A stretch of DNA of 45,719 nucleotides, from NCBI GenBank assembly GCA_002721365.1, contig PBKC01000055.1, positions 1 through 45,719 on the forward strand, read 5' to 3'. Positions 14,990 to 23,006 of this stretch are shown one piece after another. The notes under the pieces are model-generated. The model ran no database searches and was not told the origin of the DNA. It saw only the letters and a list, made by a program, of their open reading frames with translations. Both the position numbers and the translations under genes were made by a program. The stretch is from Rhodospirillaceae bacterium (GTDB lineage: Bacteria; Pseudomonadota; Alphaproteobacteria; GCA-2721365). Position 1 is the first letter of the stretch. Every line of letters begins with the position of its first letter.

Positions 14990-15799
14990 TCAACACGCGG
15001 TACCTGGGAAGGTTGCGTATTCGGCGAAGGTATCCTCGTCGACCCCGGCAATGTCGGCAAGCCCGTCGGGGTCCATGACGTGGAGCCTGCGGCCGGCAAC
15101 GCGCAGAAGTCCCATTTCCCGCAATTCCCGCAGCGTCCGGTTGACGTGGACCGAGGTCAGGCCCAGCGCGTCACCGATATGTTCCTGCGTCAGCGGTAAG
15201 GGAATGTCGGCGCCGACCGGGACTCCTTCGCGCAGTCGCACCCGATAGTAGAGATCGAGGAGGAAGTAGCCGATCCGCTCCAGCGCCGATCGCCGGCCGA
15301 CGCTGGTCAGCCGCTCCCGCGCCAGGCTCTCGTCGCGTGCGATCATCCAGGTCAAACGCAGCGCCAGGGCCGGTTTCTCGCGGAACAGCTCGAGAAGGTT
15401 GCGCCGGGGAAAGACACAGACTTCGCACTCGGTGAGGGCATGCACCGAATAGCCCATCGGACGCTCGAGGTCGGCCTGAAAGCCGAGAAAGTCGCCAGGC
15501 AGGCCGATCTTGTCGATCTGTCGTCGCCCGTCCTCGAGAAGCTGATAGTTGAAGACCCAGCCGGAGATCAGGTTGTAGAGCTCGGTCGCCGGTTCTCCCT
15601 GAACCAAAAGGTCATGGCCCGCGGCTATTCGGCGGGTGCCGGAACGGAAACCTTCGACGATCCCCAGTTCTTCGTCCGAGAGAGGGGCGCAGAGCGACTG
15701 ATCCCGAACAGTGCAGGCAGCACAAGGGCTTCCGCTCGGTCGCTGAGATTGCGGTTTGGCTGAGTCGAGCAGAGGGGCAGAAGGGCGTTTGCTAGTCAT
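14990..15799 (-). CDS. Crp/Fnr family regulator with FNR-like cysteines
   Basis: The 269-residue protein has an N-terminal cysteine cluster, Cys26-x2-Cys29-x7-Cys37, a cyclic-nucleotide-like sensor domain at about 45-155 with Cys125 and Cys128, and a C-terminal winged helix (PLTQEHIGDALGLTSVHVNRTL). E. coli FNR uses Cys20, 23, 29 and 122 to hold an oxygen-sensitive [4Fe-4S] cluster; the same positions are filled here, with wider spacing of the third. The recognition helix reads SVHVNR instead of FNR's VETISR, so the DNA site probably differs from TTGAT-N4-ATCAA. It is divergent from the NifX-like gene across 82 bases and may control it. A role in oxygen or redox response is inferred. Confidence 0.9.
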   Translation of the reverse strand: MTSKRPSAPLLDSAKPQSQRPSGSPCAACTVRDQSLCAPLSDEELGIVEGFRSGTRRIAAGHDLLVQGEPATELYNLISGWVFNYQLLEDGRRQIDKIGLPGDFLGFQADLERPMGYSVHALTECEVCVFPRRNLLELFREKPALALRLTWMIARDESLARERLTSVGRRSALERIGYFLLDLYYRVRLREGVPVGADIPLPLTQEHIGDALGLTSVHVNRTLRELREMGLLRVAGRRLHVMDPDGLADIAGVDEDTFAEYATFPGTAC

Positions 15800-15881
15800 A
15801 GCGCTAACCTAAGTCAAGAAGCCCGCTGATTTCCTACCGTAGAGTGAGCATCAGCTTCGCTCCCGAGAGACGCTCCCTATC

Positions 15882-16226
15882 ATGTCCCGTATTGTCATGA
15901 CTTTGACCGAGAACGTCGAGACCAGTTATTTATCGCCGTTCTTTTCAAAGGCCAAGTGGTTGTCGGTGGTCGAAACCGACACGATGAATTGGTGGTACCA
16001 GCGCAATGAAGAGAAGACCGCGGCATGGGTCGTTCGGCGGATTTGCGAGTCGCGCCCACATTTCCTGATTTGCGGCTTCATCGACTTGAAATGCCTGGAG
16101 CACGCGGCACAGCATGATATCGACGTGCGACTCGGGCCTGGAAATGCCCCTGCCCAGGACCTTGTTTCCCGCATCATGAAGTTGCCCCGGGCACTGGACT
16201 GCATGGCCGCCTCGAACCCGCGATAG
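15882..16226 (+). CDS. Small protein resembling the NifX/NifB-type cofactor-binding domain
   Basis: The 114-residue protein resembles single-domain dinitrogenase iron-molybdenum cofactor-binding proteins in its second half: FLICGFIDLKCLEHAAQHDIDV (strand, helix, then a small strand) followed by RLGPGNAPAQDLV. The first half, with WWYQRNEEKTAAWVVRRI, I do not recognise. No other nitrogen-fixation gene is in the window, and this fold also occurs in proteins of unknown role. The start has no strong ribosome binding site. It is divergent from an FNR-like regulator with a potential iron-sulfur cluster, which would fit an iron-sulfur or low-oxygen context. Assignment is by pattern and tentative. 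Confidence 0.6.
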   Translation: MSRIVMTLTENVETSYLSPFFSKAKWLSVVETDTMNWWYQRNEEKTAAWVVRRICESRPHFLICGFIDLKCLEHAAQHDIDVRLGPGNAPAQDLVSRIMKLPRALDCMAASNPR

Positions 16227-16314
16227 CACGGAATCGAACGCCCGCAGGACCGTCAGGCCTTGTGCGATCGGGGCGGGCATCGTAACAGCGGTCTTCTGGA
16301 AGGAGGCGCTGTCC

Positions 16315-16785
16315 ATGCACCGATTGTCCCCCGCCGTCGCTTTCGTGCTGACGATGGCCCTGATGGCCGTGTCGGCAATGCGCCATCAATCTTCTGCGGA
16401 AGACATGCTCGTTGGCAAAGTGCGGGTCGAGTCCGGCGATACGATGAAGCTTGGCCGACAAATCGTTCGTCTCGCCGGAATCGATGCGCCGGGACCGCAG
16501 GACAGCTGCCGCATATATGACGTCACCTGGCCATGCGGCCGCAACGCGAAGATCGCGTTGCTGCAGATGATCGCCGGCCGAGAAGTTGCCTGCACGCCAG
16601 AGGGTAAGGCCGGCAAGGCCGGGGTGGTCATCGCGATCTGCCAGCTCGATGACCAGGACATTGGTGAGCAGATGGTTCGGAGCGGTCATGCCCGTGCCCG
16701 AGGTCGCTACGGCAACGCGCAAGTCGAGGCTCAACGGAACTCCCGCGGCATCTGGGGTGGTCTGAACCCGTCCGGCCAGAAATAA
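16315..16785 (+). CDS. Secreted thermonuclease-fold (SNase) protein, active site apparently degenerate
   Basis: The 156-residue protein has an N-terminal signal or membrane segment (residues 5-22) and an SNase/OB-fold domain: VRLAGIDAPGPQDSC, CGRNAKIALLQMIAGREVAC and DIGEQMVRSGHARARGRY, in the family's usual order. GGAGG precedes the ATG. In staphylococcal nuclease the catalytic residues are Arg35, Glu43 and Arg87. Here Arg52 aligns with the first, but the Asp-x-Pro-Glu motif reads Asp-Ala-Pro-Gly60, and the region matching Arg87 (usually YGR) reads AGVV. So one of three catalytic residues is visible. It may bind nucleic acid or another ligand without cutting. Confidence 0.88.
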   Translation: MHRLSPAVAFVLTMALMAVSAMRHQSSAEDMLVGKVRVESGDTMKLGRQIVRLAGIDAPGPQDSCRIYDVTWPCGRNAKIALLQMIAGREVACTPEGKAGKAGVVIAICQLDDQDIGEQMVRSGHARARGRYGNAQVEAQRNSRGIWGGLNPSGQK

Positions 16786-16810
16786 CCGGCGAAGCCGCTT
16801 CGTCTGCGGC

Positions 16811-17908
16811 CTACACGTCGACAGCGTATTTGGCGACGCCGTCCTCGTTCCATGCCAGACCGTTGCCAGCGGCGTCCGGAATGACCGCGTGGCCATCCGC
16901 GATCTTCAGCGGCTCGGCGAGGATCGGCGCGGCCCAGTCGACATATTCCAGCCAGTGCGCCGTCGGCGTCACCGTCATGAGCTGGGCCGACACCTCCGGG
17001 AAGAGATGCGAGGACATCTCGATCCGGGCGCCGTGTGCCAGGGCCGCCGCCCGCAGCCAGCCGGTCACGCCGCCGATCCGCTGCAGGTCCGGCATCATGT
17101 AGTCGGCGGCTTCGGCGGTGATCGCCTCGGCCATCGCCAACGGCCCGTAGAAGTTTTCGCCGATCGAGATCGGAGTCGCGACCTCGGCCGCGATCTTGGC
17201 GCAGCCGGCGAGGTCGTCATAGACGATCGGCTCCTCGATCCAGATCAGACCTTCATCATCGAGAGCATGGCCGCGGCGAATGGCCTCCATGGTGGTGAGG
17301 CCCTGGTTGAAGTCGCTCATCAGGTCGATGTCGTCGGGGATCGCCGAGCGCACGGCGGCGATGGCGCGGAGATCGGCATCGAGCGTCTCGCGCCCCAGGC
17401 GGATCTTCATCGCCTTGAAGCCGCCTTCCAGCAGCTCCACCGCTTCGTCGGCTGCCGCCTTCGGCTCCATGATGCCGAGGCCGTTGCTGTTATAGGCGCG
17501 GACCGGCCGCACCGTGCCGCCCAGCATCTGCGCGAGCGGCATGCCGGCAGCCTTCGACAATGCGTCCCAGCAGGCGACGTCGAAGCCGGAGATCGCCAGG
17601 GTGGCGAGTCCCTGATGGCCGTGGAGGCTGAGCCGCTTGAAGAGGCGGTCGAACAGCTCCGTCGGCGCGACGGCTTCGCCCTTGGTGAACGCGGCGATCT
17701 CGTCGAGAAGCTGGCCCATGAGCCCGAGCTGCGATCTCAGATAGGCGAACAGATAGGCATGGCCGGTGACGCCCTCCTCGGTCTCGAGGTCGATCAGCAG
17801 CAGAGGGATGGTCTCCAGCACGACGATGCGGGTGGGGAGGGGCCGGTTCATCGGCACCTCCACCGCCCGGTAGCGGATATTGCGGATGGTGAGCTTCGTC
17901 TGGCTCAT
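16811..17908 (-). CDS. Mandelate racemase-like enolase-superfamily enzyme (Lys-x-Arg variant)
   Basis: The 365-residue protein aligns with mandelate racemase at a constant offset of +4: Lys168 (K164), Asp199 (D195), Glu225 (E221), Glu251 (E247), Asp274 (D270), His301 (H297) and Glu321 (E317). The metal ligands and the His/Asp dyad are thus intact. The exception is the S-specific base Lys166, which is Arg170 (MKIRLG). The stretches RIGGVTGWLRA, MSSHLF and TPTAHWLE are close to the Pseudomonas enzyme. It would abstract the alpha proton of a 2-hydroxyacid, giving racemisation, epimerisation or dehydration. The ATG at 17908 has GAGGGAG upstream. It is the last gene of a minus-strand group with two SDRs and a second enolase-superfamily enzyme, separated from them by a palindromic repeat. 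Confidence 0.9.
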   Translation of the reverse strand: MSQTKLTIRNIRYRAVEVPMNRPLPTRIVVLETIPLLLIDLETEEGVTGHAYLFAYLRSQLGLMGQLLDEIAAFTKGEAVAPTELFDRLFKRLSLHGHQGLATLAISGFDVACWDALSKAAGMPLAQMLGGTVRPVRAYNSNGLGIMEPKAAADEAVELLEGGFKAMKIRLGRETLDADLRAIAAVRSAIPDDIDLMSDFNQGLTTMEAIRRGHALDDEGLIWIEEPIVYDDLAGCAKIAAEVATPISIGENFYGPLAMAEAITAEAADYMMPDLQRIGGVTGWLRAAALAHGARIEMSSHLFPEVSAQLMTVTPTAHWLEYVDWAAPILAEPLKIADGHAVIPDAAGNGLAWNEDGVAKYAVDV

Positions 17909-17961
17909 GGTCGCTCCCTCGATCGGATTGATGGCGGCCGTCATTGCCGGTCGCGGCCGCC

Positions 17962-18059
17962 TTCCCCCTCCCAACCCTCCCCCAGAGGGAGAGGGCTTTC
18001 GATCTCGCACATCCTCTTCTCCCTCTCCCGGAGGGGGAGGGCCGGGGAGGGGGAGAGGG
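17962..18059. repeat. Palindromic intergenic repeat, family C, copy 1
   Basis: A roughly 98-bp element opens TTCCCCCTCCCAACC and closes GGGGGAGGGCCGGGGAGG, with inner blocks AGGGAGAGGG and CCCTCTCCC that pair. A near-identical copy lies at 31058-31153. It starts 20 bases past the stop of the SDR at 18079 and lies inside a probable operon, before the mandelate racemase-like gene. Confidence 0.85.
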
Positions 18060-18078
18060 CTCGCTCCGCCTTATGGCC

Positions 18079-18828
18079 TCAGTAGGTCGCGCGACCGCCC
18101 GAGATGTCGAACGCGGCGCCGGTGCTGAACGAGCAGTCCTCGGACGACAGCCAGGCGATCAGCGCGCCGACTTCTTCCGCCTGTCCGGTTCGGCCCAGCG
18201 GGATGCGGGAGACCATGTAGTCGATATGCTCCTGCGAGACCTGCTCCAGGATCTCGGTCTGGATGACCGCCGGGGTGATGCAGTTGCAGATGACGCCGGT
18301 GCCGACGACCTCCTTGGCGACCGACTTGGTGAGGGCGATGACGCCCGCCTTGGCGGCGCTATAGGGTGAGGCGTTGGGGTTGCCCTCCTTGCCGGCAATC
18401 GAGGCGACGTTGACGATGCGGCCATAGCCGTTCTTGATCATCGGCGGCAGCACCGCCTTGGTGCAGAGGAATACGCCCGTGAGGTCGATGTCGACCACGC
18501 GGCGCCACTCCTCGACCGGCATGTCGATGACCTTGGCGCTCAAGCCGGCGACGCCCGCGTTGTTGACCAGGATGTCGAGCTTGCCGAAAGCCGCGACCGT
18601 GTCCTTGCAGGCCTGATCTACCGACGCCGGGTCGGTGACGTCGACCTTGCAGGCGATGACGTCGTTGCCGCCGAGGTCGGCCTTCGCCTTGGCCATGCGG
18701 GCCTCGTCGACGTCCCACAGGGCAATCCGCGCGCCGGACGCATGGAGACGCTGAGCGGCGGCGAGTCCGATTCCGCGCGCGCCGCCGGTGATTGCCGCCA
18801 CGCGGCCTTCCAGATCGATCTTGTTCAT
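18079..18828 (-). CDS. Short-chain dehydrogenase/reductase (SDR), first of two
   Basis: The 249-residue classical SDR has the NAD(P) motif TGGARGIG, NNAG at 89-92, and the catalytic set Ser143, Tyr156 and Lys160 (YSAAK). An acidic residue at the end of the second strand (ALWDVDE) suggests NAD rather than NADP. It ends in the usual FDISGGRATY. Members in this context oxidise sugars, sugar acids or 2-keto-3-deoxy acids. It follows the second SDR by 39 bases on the same strand, and a palindromic repeat separates it from the mandelate racemase-like gene. The substrate is unknown. Confidence 0.92.
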   Translation of the reverse strand: MNKIDLEGRVAAITGGARGIGLAAAQRLHASGARIALWDVDEARMAKAKADLGGNDVIACKVDVTDPASVDQACKDTVAAFGKLDILVNNAGVAGLSAKVIDMPVEEWRRVVDIDLTGVFLCTKAVLPPMIKNGYGRIVNVASIAGKEGNPNASPYSAAKAGVIALTKSVAKEVVGTGVICNCITPAVIQTEILEQVSQEHIDYMVSRIPLGRTGQAEEVGALIAWLSSEDCSFSTGAAFDISGGRATY

Positions 18829-18867
18829 ATCACCCCTGTTGTCGGAAAGATCGGAACGGCGTCCGCC

Positions 18868-19632
18868 TTACGGCATCAACTGGCCGCCGTTCACTTCGAG
18901 AACCTGCCCCGTGACGTATCCGCTCAATGACGGCGAGGCAAGGAACAGGTATGCACCAGTGCATTCGTCGGAGGTCCCGATGCGGCCCATGGGGATGGTC
19001 TTGACCATCGCCTGCATCTGCTCGGGTTTGGTGAACTGCTCGTGGAAGGGCGTGTCGATCACGCCGGGCGCGACCGCGTTCACTCGGATGTTGTCGCCCA
19101 CCAGTTCCTTCGCCATGCCCTTGGTCGCCGTGCTGACGAAGCCCTTGGCCGAGGCGTAGAGGACGGCACCGGGCCCGCCGCCGTGACGGGCGGCGATCGA
19201 GGTGGTGTTGATGATCGACCCGCCGCCGCGGCGCTTCAGCGCCGGTACCGCCGCCCTGGCGCCGGCGAGGATCGACCAGACGTTCAAGCGCATGACCCGC
19301 TCGTAAAGGTCGTCGTCGATCTCGGCGAAGAACCGGCGCTCCAGAAGCCCGCCGGCGTTGTTGATCATGACGTCGAGGCCGCCGAAGGCTTTCTCCTGCT
19401 TGGCGACCAGGTCCTCCATCACGCCCGGTTGGGTGACGTCGCCCTGAAGCTCGATCGCCTCGCCGCCTACCTCGCGGATGGCGGCGCAGACCTTCTTCGC
19501 CGCCGCGTCGTTGCGGGCGTAGTTGACGCCGACCTTGGCGCCGTTCAGGCCGAAACCGGCCGCGACGGCCGCGCCTATGCCGGTGCTGGCGCCGGTGATC
19601 AGAACCGACTTGCCGTTCAAGTCTTCGATCAT
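18868..19632 (-). CDS. Short-chain dehydrogenase/reductase (SDR), second
   Basis: The 254-residue classical SDR has TGASTGIG, NNAG at 91-94, and the catalytic set Ser145, Tyr159 and Lys163. The second strand ends NYARND, a basic pattern that favours NADP(H), unlike its neighbour. It ends VTGQVLEVNGGQLMP. Its ATG overlaps the stop of the upstream enolase-superfamily gene by four bases (ATGA), which indicates translational coupling. I took the start at 19632; the frame is open far upstream but that region is the antisense-frame shadow of the neighbouring gene. Two SDRs of opposite cofactor type in one operon suggest consecutive or opposing redox steps on a sugar acid. Confidence 0.92.
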   Translation of the reverse strand: MIEDLNGKSVLITGASTGIGAAVAAGFGLNGAKVGVNYARNDAAAKKVCAAIREVGGEAIELQGDVTQPGVMEDLVAKQEKAFGGLDVMINNAGGLLERRFFAEIDDDLYERVMRLNVWSILAGARAAVPALKRRGGGSIINTTSIAARHGGGPGAVLYASAKGFVSTATKGMAKELVGDNIRVNAVAPGVIDTPFHEQFTKPEQMQAMVKTIPMGRIGTSDECTGAYLFLASPSLSGYVTGQVLEVNGGQLMP

Positions 19633-20741
19633 GCGGTGATCCTTTCGTGCACTTCGGTTTTGCCGCGCTCGATCTTCTCCATGCTCCAGGAGATGCCGAG
19701 CCCCGGCTGGTCGGACGGAATGCCCATGCCGTTCTCGATCCGCATCGGTTCGGTGAGCAGAAGGTCCATCTGAGGAATGTGTTCGAGCCACTGAGCGTTC
19801 GGCACCGCGCAGCACAAACCGACGTGAAGCTCCATCACGTAGTGCGGGCAGACCGGCATGTTGAACGTCTCGGCCAGATGCGCGGTCTTGAGCCACGGCG
19901 TGATGCCGCCGATCCGCGGCACCTCGGCCTGGACGATCGAGCAGGCGCCGGCCGCCAGATACTCCCGGATGTGGCTGGGGTGATAGATCGACTCGCCGGT
20001 GGCGATGGGGAGAGAGGTACTCTGCGACAGGCGGACGAAACCGCCCAGGTCCTCGGCCGGCAGCGGCTCCTCGAACCAGGCGACGTCGAGCGGCTCCATC
20101 AGGCGGGCGCGGCGAATCGCCTCCGGCACCGTGAAGCCCTGGTTGGCGTCGGTCATGATCTCGAAGGCAGGACCGACGGCCTCGCGGACGGCGGTCAGCC
20201 GCTCGATGTCCTCGCTCGCATGGGGTTTGCCGACCTTGACCTTGAAGCCGCCGAAGCCCTTGGCCTTCGCGGACTTGGCGTTCTCCACCAGCCCGTCGAT
20301 GTCGATCTGCAGCCAGCCGCCGTCGGTGTCGTAGCAGGGAATCGCCGTCCGCGCCCCGCCGGCCATCAGGTGGAGCGGCAATCCCGCCCGCTTGCACCGA
20401 AGGTCCCAGAGGGCGGTGTCGATCGCCGACAGCGCCAGCGCGGTGATGGCCCCCACCGCCGTCGCATGCGTGTAGAAGAACAGGTCCTTCCAGATCGCCT
20501 CGACGAAGGCCGGGTCGCGGCCGATCATCTTCGGCGCCAGATCGGTCGCGATCAGCGCGCAGATCGCCCGCCCGCCGGTGCCGATGGTGTAGCTGAAGCC
20601 GAGGCCGGAGGCGCCGTCGTCGGTGAACACCTCGACGAACACCGTCTCCTGCTTCACCAGCGTCTGGATGGCGTCGCTGCGCGCGAACTTGGTCGGCACA
20701 TCGACCAGAAAGACGTCCACCCGATCGATCTTGCCTGCCAT
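19629..20741 (-). CDS. Enolase-superfamily (mandelate racemase/muconate lactonizing) enzyme
   Basis: The 370-residue protein has the MR-subgroup landmarks Lys167-Val-Lys169 (both general-base lysines), metal ligands Asp198, Glu224 and Glu250, and His300 (PHYVMELH) as the second base. The Asp that pairs with this His in mandelate racemase is Glu273 here (QAEVPRIGG). It likely dehydrates or epimerises an acid sugar, but the substrate cannot be read from sequence. I chose the ATG at 20741, which has AGGGAG upstream; the frame opens 12 codons earlier. It is the first gene of the minus-strand group and couples to the downstream SDR by an ATGA overlap. A DMT transporter is transcribed away from it 138 bases to the right. 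Confidence 0.9.
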   Translation of the reverse strand: MAGKIDRVDVFLVDVPTKFARSDAIQTLVKQETVFVEVFTDDGASGLGFSYTIGTGGRAICALIATDLAPKMIGRDPAFVEAIWKDLFFYTHATAVGAITALALSAIDTALWDLRCKRAGLPLHLMAGGARTAIPCYDTDGGWLQIDIDGLVENAKSAKAKGFGGFKVKVGKPHASEDIERLTAVREAVGPAFEIMTDANQGFTVPEAIRRARLMEPLDVAWFEEPLPAEDLGGFVRLSQSTSLPIATGESIYHPSHIREYLAAGACSIVQAEVPRIGGITPWLKTAHLAETFNMPVCPHYVMELHVGLCCAVPNAQWLEHIPQMDLLLTEPMRIENGMGIPSDQPGLGISWSMEKIERGKTEVHERITA

Positions 20742-20879
20742 CCGTCCGCTCTCCCTTGCCCTTTTGGCGGGCATCATAGGGGAGGCTCTTCCGATCGCTC
20801 AAGCGGAAGGGCGCAGGGCTTCCGGTTGTGATAAGCACGCCTTGGCGCCGGCCCGATGCCGGTGCTTTGGAGGGCGACG

Positions 20880-21764
20880 ATGTCCATTGCCGTGCGGTCC
20901 GCGGAGACCGCGCCGACCACCGGGATCGTGCTGGCGATCCTGGCGATGCTGTGCTTCGCGTCGATGGACGCGGTGAACAAGACCCTGATCCAGGACTTCT
21001 CGGCGGTCCAGATCCTGTGGGTGCGATTCGTCGTCTTCGCGATCTTCGGTATGGCCTACGCGGCATGGCGCGGCGGCCGGGCGGCCTTCGTCTCGCACCG
21101 GCCGGGGCTTCAGGTCGCGCGGAGCCTGGTGCTGGTGGTCGAGATCGGCATCTTCATCGTCGCGCTGGGCTCCCTGCCGCTGGCCGACGCCCATGCCGTC
21201 GCCGCCGTGACGCCCTTGATGGTGACGGCGCTCTCGGTCGTGTTCCTGCACGAGAAGGTGGGCGTCCGCCGCTGGGCCGCGATCGGGGTGGGATTCATCG
21301 GAGTCCTCATCGTCCTCCGGCCGGGTCTCGGCGTCTTCGACCCCTGGGCGCTGTTGATCCTGCTCGGCGCCTTCATGTTCGCCGTCTACCAGATCCTGAC
21401 GCGCCGGGCGGCCGACTACGACCGGCCGGAGACCAGCCTGATGTATACCGGCGTCGTCGGCTGCATCGCCCTGACGATGATCGGGCCGTTCTTCTGGGAG
21501 CCGGCGGGCGCGACGGACTGGCTGCTGTTCCTGGCCGGCGGGCTGCTGGGCCTCACCGGCCATTCGCTGCTGATCACCGCGCTGTCGATCACGCCGGCCA
21601 GCGTCATCCAGCCCTTCAACTACAGCTTGCTCCTGTGGGCGACGATCGTCGGCTACGTGATCTTTGACCATCTGCCCGATGCGGCGACGGTGCTCGGCGC
21701 CCTGGTCGTGGTCGGCAGCGGCCTCTACACCATCCACCGCGAGCGGGTGCGGAAGATCCGCTGA
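20880..21764 (+). CDS. DMT-family transporter (EamA domains)
   Basis: The 294-residue membrane protein has about ten hydrophobic segments arranged as two EamA repeats (about 15-145 and 155-285), with the characteristic VVFLHEKVGVRRWAAIG at the end of the first. Proteins of this superfamily move small metabolites, either in or out. GGAGGGCGACG precedes the ATG. It is divergent from the enolase-superfamily/SDR group and may import the acid sugar or export a product. Direction and substrate are not evident. Confidence 0.92.
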   Translation: MSIAVRSAETAPTTGIVLAILAMLCFASMDAVNKTLIQDFSAVQILWVRFVVFAIFGMAYAAWRGGRAAFVSHRPGLQVARSLVLVVEIGIFIVALGSLPLADAHAVAAVTPLMVTALSVVFLHEKVGVRRWAAIGVGFIGVLIVLRPGLGVFDPWALLILLGAFMFAVYQILTRRAADYDRPETSLMYTGVVGCIALTMIGPFFWEPAGATDWLLFLAGGLLGLTGHSLLITALSITPASVIQPFNYSLLLWATIVGYVIFDHLPDAATVLGALVVVGSGLYTIHRERVRKIR

Positions 21765-21857
21765 GGCGCGCAACCCGAGACGATTGCCGGTGCGGGCGGG
21801 AGCAGCGACAATCGCCGCGTCGGGTTCATCGTCGGCTTCATCGACCGAGGAGGATCG

Positions 21858-23006
21858 ATGCGGAAGAATTGGCGGACCGTGGCGGCCGTTCTTGCCCTTG
21901 TTCTCGCCGTCGCCGGAAATGCGGCGGCGCAGGAGGCGGGCTTTTCGGTGCTGAGAACCGGAACGATCGACGACGACGTCTACCTCGCCGGCGGCCGTGT
22001 CGACCTTTCGGCGGACGTCGCGGGCGACGCGATCGCCGGCGGATGGCGGGTGCGGCTTGGCGACGATATCCGGGGCGACGTCTTTGCCGCGGGCGGCGTG
22101 GTCACCGTGACCGGCAAGGTGGCGGACGACGCACGGCTGGCAGGCGGCGAGGTCGAGGTCGAGGCCGAGATCGGCGACGACCTGGTCGCCGCGGGCGGGC
22201 AGGTTACGGTCCTTCCCGGCTCCGAGGTCGGCGGAACGACTCATCTGGCGGGCGGCCATGTCGACATGGCCGGCACGCTCAGGAACGGCCTCAGCGCTGC
22301 CGGCGGGACCGTCCGCATCATGGGGACCGTGGAGGGCGATGCGGAGATTTCGGCGGGCAAGGTGGTGATCGAACGGTCCGCCCGCATCACCGGCGACCTT
22401 CGCTATATCAGCCCCGAAGAAGCGGAGATTGAGGACGGCACGTCGATCGCCGGCACCGTCGTTTGGAGCAAAGAGGCCGGGCCGATCACGGTGCCCGAGA
22501 CCGGTGTCGCCGAAAGGGCGGGCACCTTCCTCGGCATCTTCTGGCTGATCGGACTCACTGTCGTCGGGGTGGTGCTGCTGGTTGCGCTGCCTGTCTCGAC
22601 CGGCCGTGCCATCGTCATGATCGGGGTGGAGACGGGGCGCAGCTTCGGTTTCGGCTTCGTCATCCTGGTGGCGGTGCCGATGGCCGCCTTCGTCTGCCTG
22701 TTCACCATCCTCGGCATCCCGCTGGGCCTCGTCATGCTCGCCGTCTATCCCGCCGCCCTGATGGTCGCCTATGTGACGACGGCCCTATGGCTCTCGGAGA
22801 TGGCGCTGGCCCGCTTCCGCCAGGATCGTGCGGACAGCCTGGGTTGGCGCGCGCTCGCGCTGTTCGTCGTTCTGGTGATCCTGTCGCTGGTCGGCTGGAT
22901 ACCGATCGTCGGCACGCTGGTGCTTCTGTTCCTGCTTTCGGCCGGCCTCGGCGGCTGGCTGCTCGCACTCCGCAACAGCGCCCATGGCGAAGCGGTTCCG
23001 GCCTGA
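21858..23006 (+). CDS. Bactofilin-like beta-repeat membrane protein
   Basis: The 382-residue protein has a Sec signal peptide (to about residue 25), then some 180 residues of short glycine-rich beta repeats (recurring forms such as DVYLAGG, DVFAAGG and DLVAAGG), as in polymer-forming bactofilin-like beta-helices. After a linker (about 205-225) come five or six transmembrane segments to the C-terminus. The repeats would lie outside the cytoplasmic membrane and the helices within it. Such proteins are common but uncharacterised; a scaffolding role in the envelope is inferred from the fold. GAGGAGGATCG precedes the ATG. Its stop overlaps the start of the PhyH gene by one base (TGATG), so the two are translationally coupled. 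Confidence 0.8.
   Translation: MRKNWRTVAAVLALVLAVAGNAAAQEAGFSVLRTGTIDDDVYLAGGRVDLSADVAGDAIAGGWRVRLGDDIRGDVFAAGGVVTVTGKVADDARLAGGEVEVEAEIGDDLVAAGGQVTVLPGSEVGGTTHLAGGHVDMAGTLRNGLSAAGGTVRIMGTVEGDAEISAGKVVIERSARITGDLRYISPEEAEIEDGTSIAGTVVWSKEAGPITVPETGVAERAGTFLGIFWLIGLTVVGVVLLVALPVSTGRAIVMIGVETGRSFGFGFVILVAVPMAAFVCLFTILGIPLGLVMLAVYPAALMVAYVTTALWLSEMALARFRQDRADSLGWRALALFVVLVILSLVGWIPIVGTLVLLFLLSAGLGGWLLALRNSAHGEAVPA

Noticed and set aside
18868..21066. Possible 732-residue fusion ending in the SDR
   Set aside because: Only the last 254 residues look like protein. The first part is an arginine/proline-rich shadow of the enolase-superfamily gene, and the SDR has its own ATGA-coupled start.
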